In this document: positions 23,971 through 24,615 of the stretch, piece after piece
How the letters are laid out: every line of letters begins with the position of its first letter
Numbering within the stretch: the first letter of the stretch is position 1
Assembly (NCBI GenBank): GCA_902464645.1
Contig: CABQKL010000020.1
Span: 1 to 24,615 of the forward strand
Reading direction: 5' to 3'
DNA from: an uncultured Collinsella sp.
GTDB taxonomy: Bacteria; Actinomycetota; Coriobacteriia; Coriobacteriales; Coriobacteriaceae
DNA: 24,615 bases
Notes under the pieces: generated by a model
Seen by the model: only the letters and a program-made list of their open reading frames with translations
Databases searched by the model: none
Told to the model about the DNA's origin: nothing
Program-made: the position numbers and the translations under genes

Positions 23971-24615
23971 CTAGAACGCAAACGCGGCCGCGATGTCGCA
24001 AGAAATCAGCAGGTCGGCATTTGCATCCTGATCGGTGGGAGCAAGATTGCAAATGGCCAGCGTATCGCCGGTAAAGTAGCGCGTAAGGCCCGCCGCCGGA
24101 TACACCACGAGCGAGGTCCCGCCCACAATGAGGGCATCGGCCGCGGCGATGGCGGCAACGGCGCCGGTCAGCACACGCTCATCGAGCGGCTCCTCGTAGA
24201 GCACCACATCGGGCTTGATGCGCCCGCCGCACGCAGGACACACGGGCACACCCGCGGCGTCCTCGTGCTCGCGCGAGCAAATCCACTCGGCGCTATAGAC
24301 CGCGCCGCACGACTGGCAAATGTTTCGATGGACCGATCCGTGCAGCTCAAACACACGCTGCGAGCCGGCCATCTGATGCAGACCGTCGATATTTTGCGTC
24401 ACCACGGCATTTAGCTTTCCGGCGCGCTCCAGCTCGGCCAGCTTGGTGTGGCAGCGGTTGGGCTTGGCGCCAAGCGCGATCATCTTGGTGCGGTAGAAGT
24501 CGAAGAACTTGGCCGGATGCGCCTCATAAAAGCTATGCGAGAGCATGGTCTCGGGCGGATAGGCAAACTGCTGGTGATACAGGCCGTCCACGCTGCGGAA
24601 ATCGGGGATGCCACT
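23971..24615 (-). CDS. sirtuin (SIR2) NAD-dependent protein deacylase, 5' end outside window
   Basis: The visible 214 residues begin with SGIPDFRSVDGLYHQQ, a conserved part of the NAD-binding region, so the start and the GAGxS motif lie beyond 24615. TQNIDGLHQMAG and FELHGSVH carry the catalytic His. Four Cys in two C-x2-C pairs (CQSC and CPAC) form the structural zinc site. GGTSLVVYPAAGL and CNLAPT complete the NAD pocket. The enzyme removes acetyl or related acyl groups from lysines, using NAD. A shorter reading from an internal GTG (about 24591) would cut the SGIPDFRS motif and is not used. It is upstream of folP-folK on the same strand, with a 94-bp gap, so co-transcription is possible but not required. 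Confidence 0.93.
   Translation of the reverse strand, partial: SGIPDFRSVDGLYHQQFAYPPETMLSHSFYEAHPAKFFDFYRTKMIALGAKPNRCHTKLAELERAGKLNAVVTQNIDGLHQMAGSQRVFELHGSVHRNICQSCGAVYSAEWICSREHEDAAGVPVCPACGGRIKPDVVLYEEPLDERVLTGAVAAIAAADALIVGGTSLVVYPAAGLTRYFTGDTLAICNLAPTDQDANADLLISCDIAAAFAF

Overview
The window looks like chromosomal DNA of a gut-associated coriobacterium, most plausibly Collinsella or a close relative. This is an inference from overall character: GC-rich coding sequence, long antisense open frames, a type III pantothenate kinase, an anaerobe-style Fe-S/flavin oxidoreductase, and a large secreted protein with tasA/SipW-type partners. No rRNA or species marker is present, so the genus is not proven.

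Layout. (1) 1-401 is AT-richer DNA without a recognisable gene. (2) 402-1871 (minus) encodes an AlbA_2/HATPase/winged-helix regulator, flanked on both sides by near-identical arrays of the heptamer CTTTCCA and its inverse. (3) 2055-15663 (minus) is a surface-protein operon: three single-pass membrane or secreted proteins with SipW-like N-termini, then a 3558-residue secreted beta-helix protein, closed by a strong intrinsic terminator at 2011-2045. (4) 15941-17245 (minus) encodes an AAA_14/DUF4143 ATPase, preceded by an exact 23-bp-period iteron array. (5) 17481-19511 (minus) encodes an Old-Yellow-Enzyme/2,4-dienoyl-CoA-reductase-like Fe-S flavoprotein. (6) 19653-20111 is a non-coding tandem array of six 80-bp palindromic units. 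(7) The initiator tRNA-fMet (minus) and coaX (plus) diverge from 20277-20472. (8) 21447-24615 (minus) holds a degenerate biotin-ligase-like gene, a folP-folK fusion with a large internal insertion, and the 3' part of a sirtuin gene that runs off the window.

How the parts work together. The four surface genes are closely spaced (4-bp overlap, 23-bp and 75-bp gaps) and probably build one extracellular structure. The folP-folK and birA-like genes are directly coupled (TAG followed by ATG) and face coaX, giving a small cofactor neighbourhood (folate, CoA, possibly biotin/lipoate-related). The two stand-alone ATPase/regulator genes each carry a private repeat array, which suggests self-regulation or DNA binding by their own products.

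The least explained elements are the 80-bp hairpin array, in which one unit has its core inverted, the surface operon, the duplicated repeats around the AlbA_2 gene, and the 23-bp iterons.
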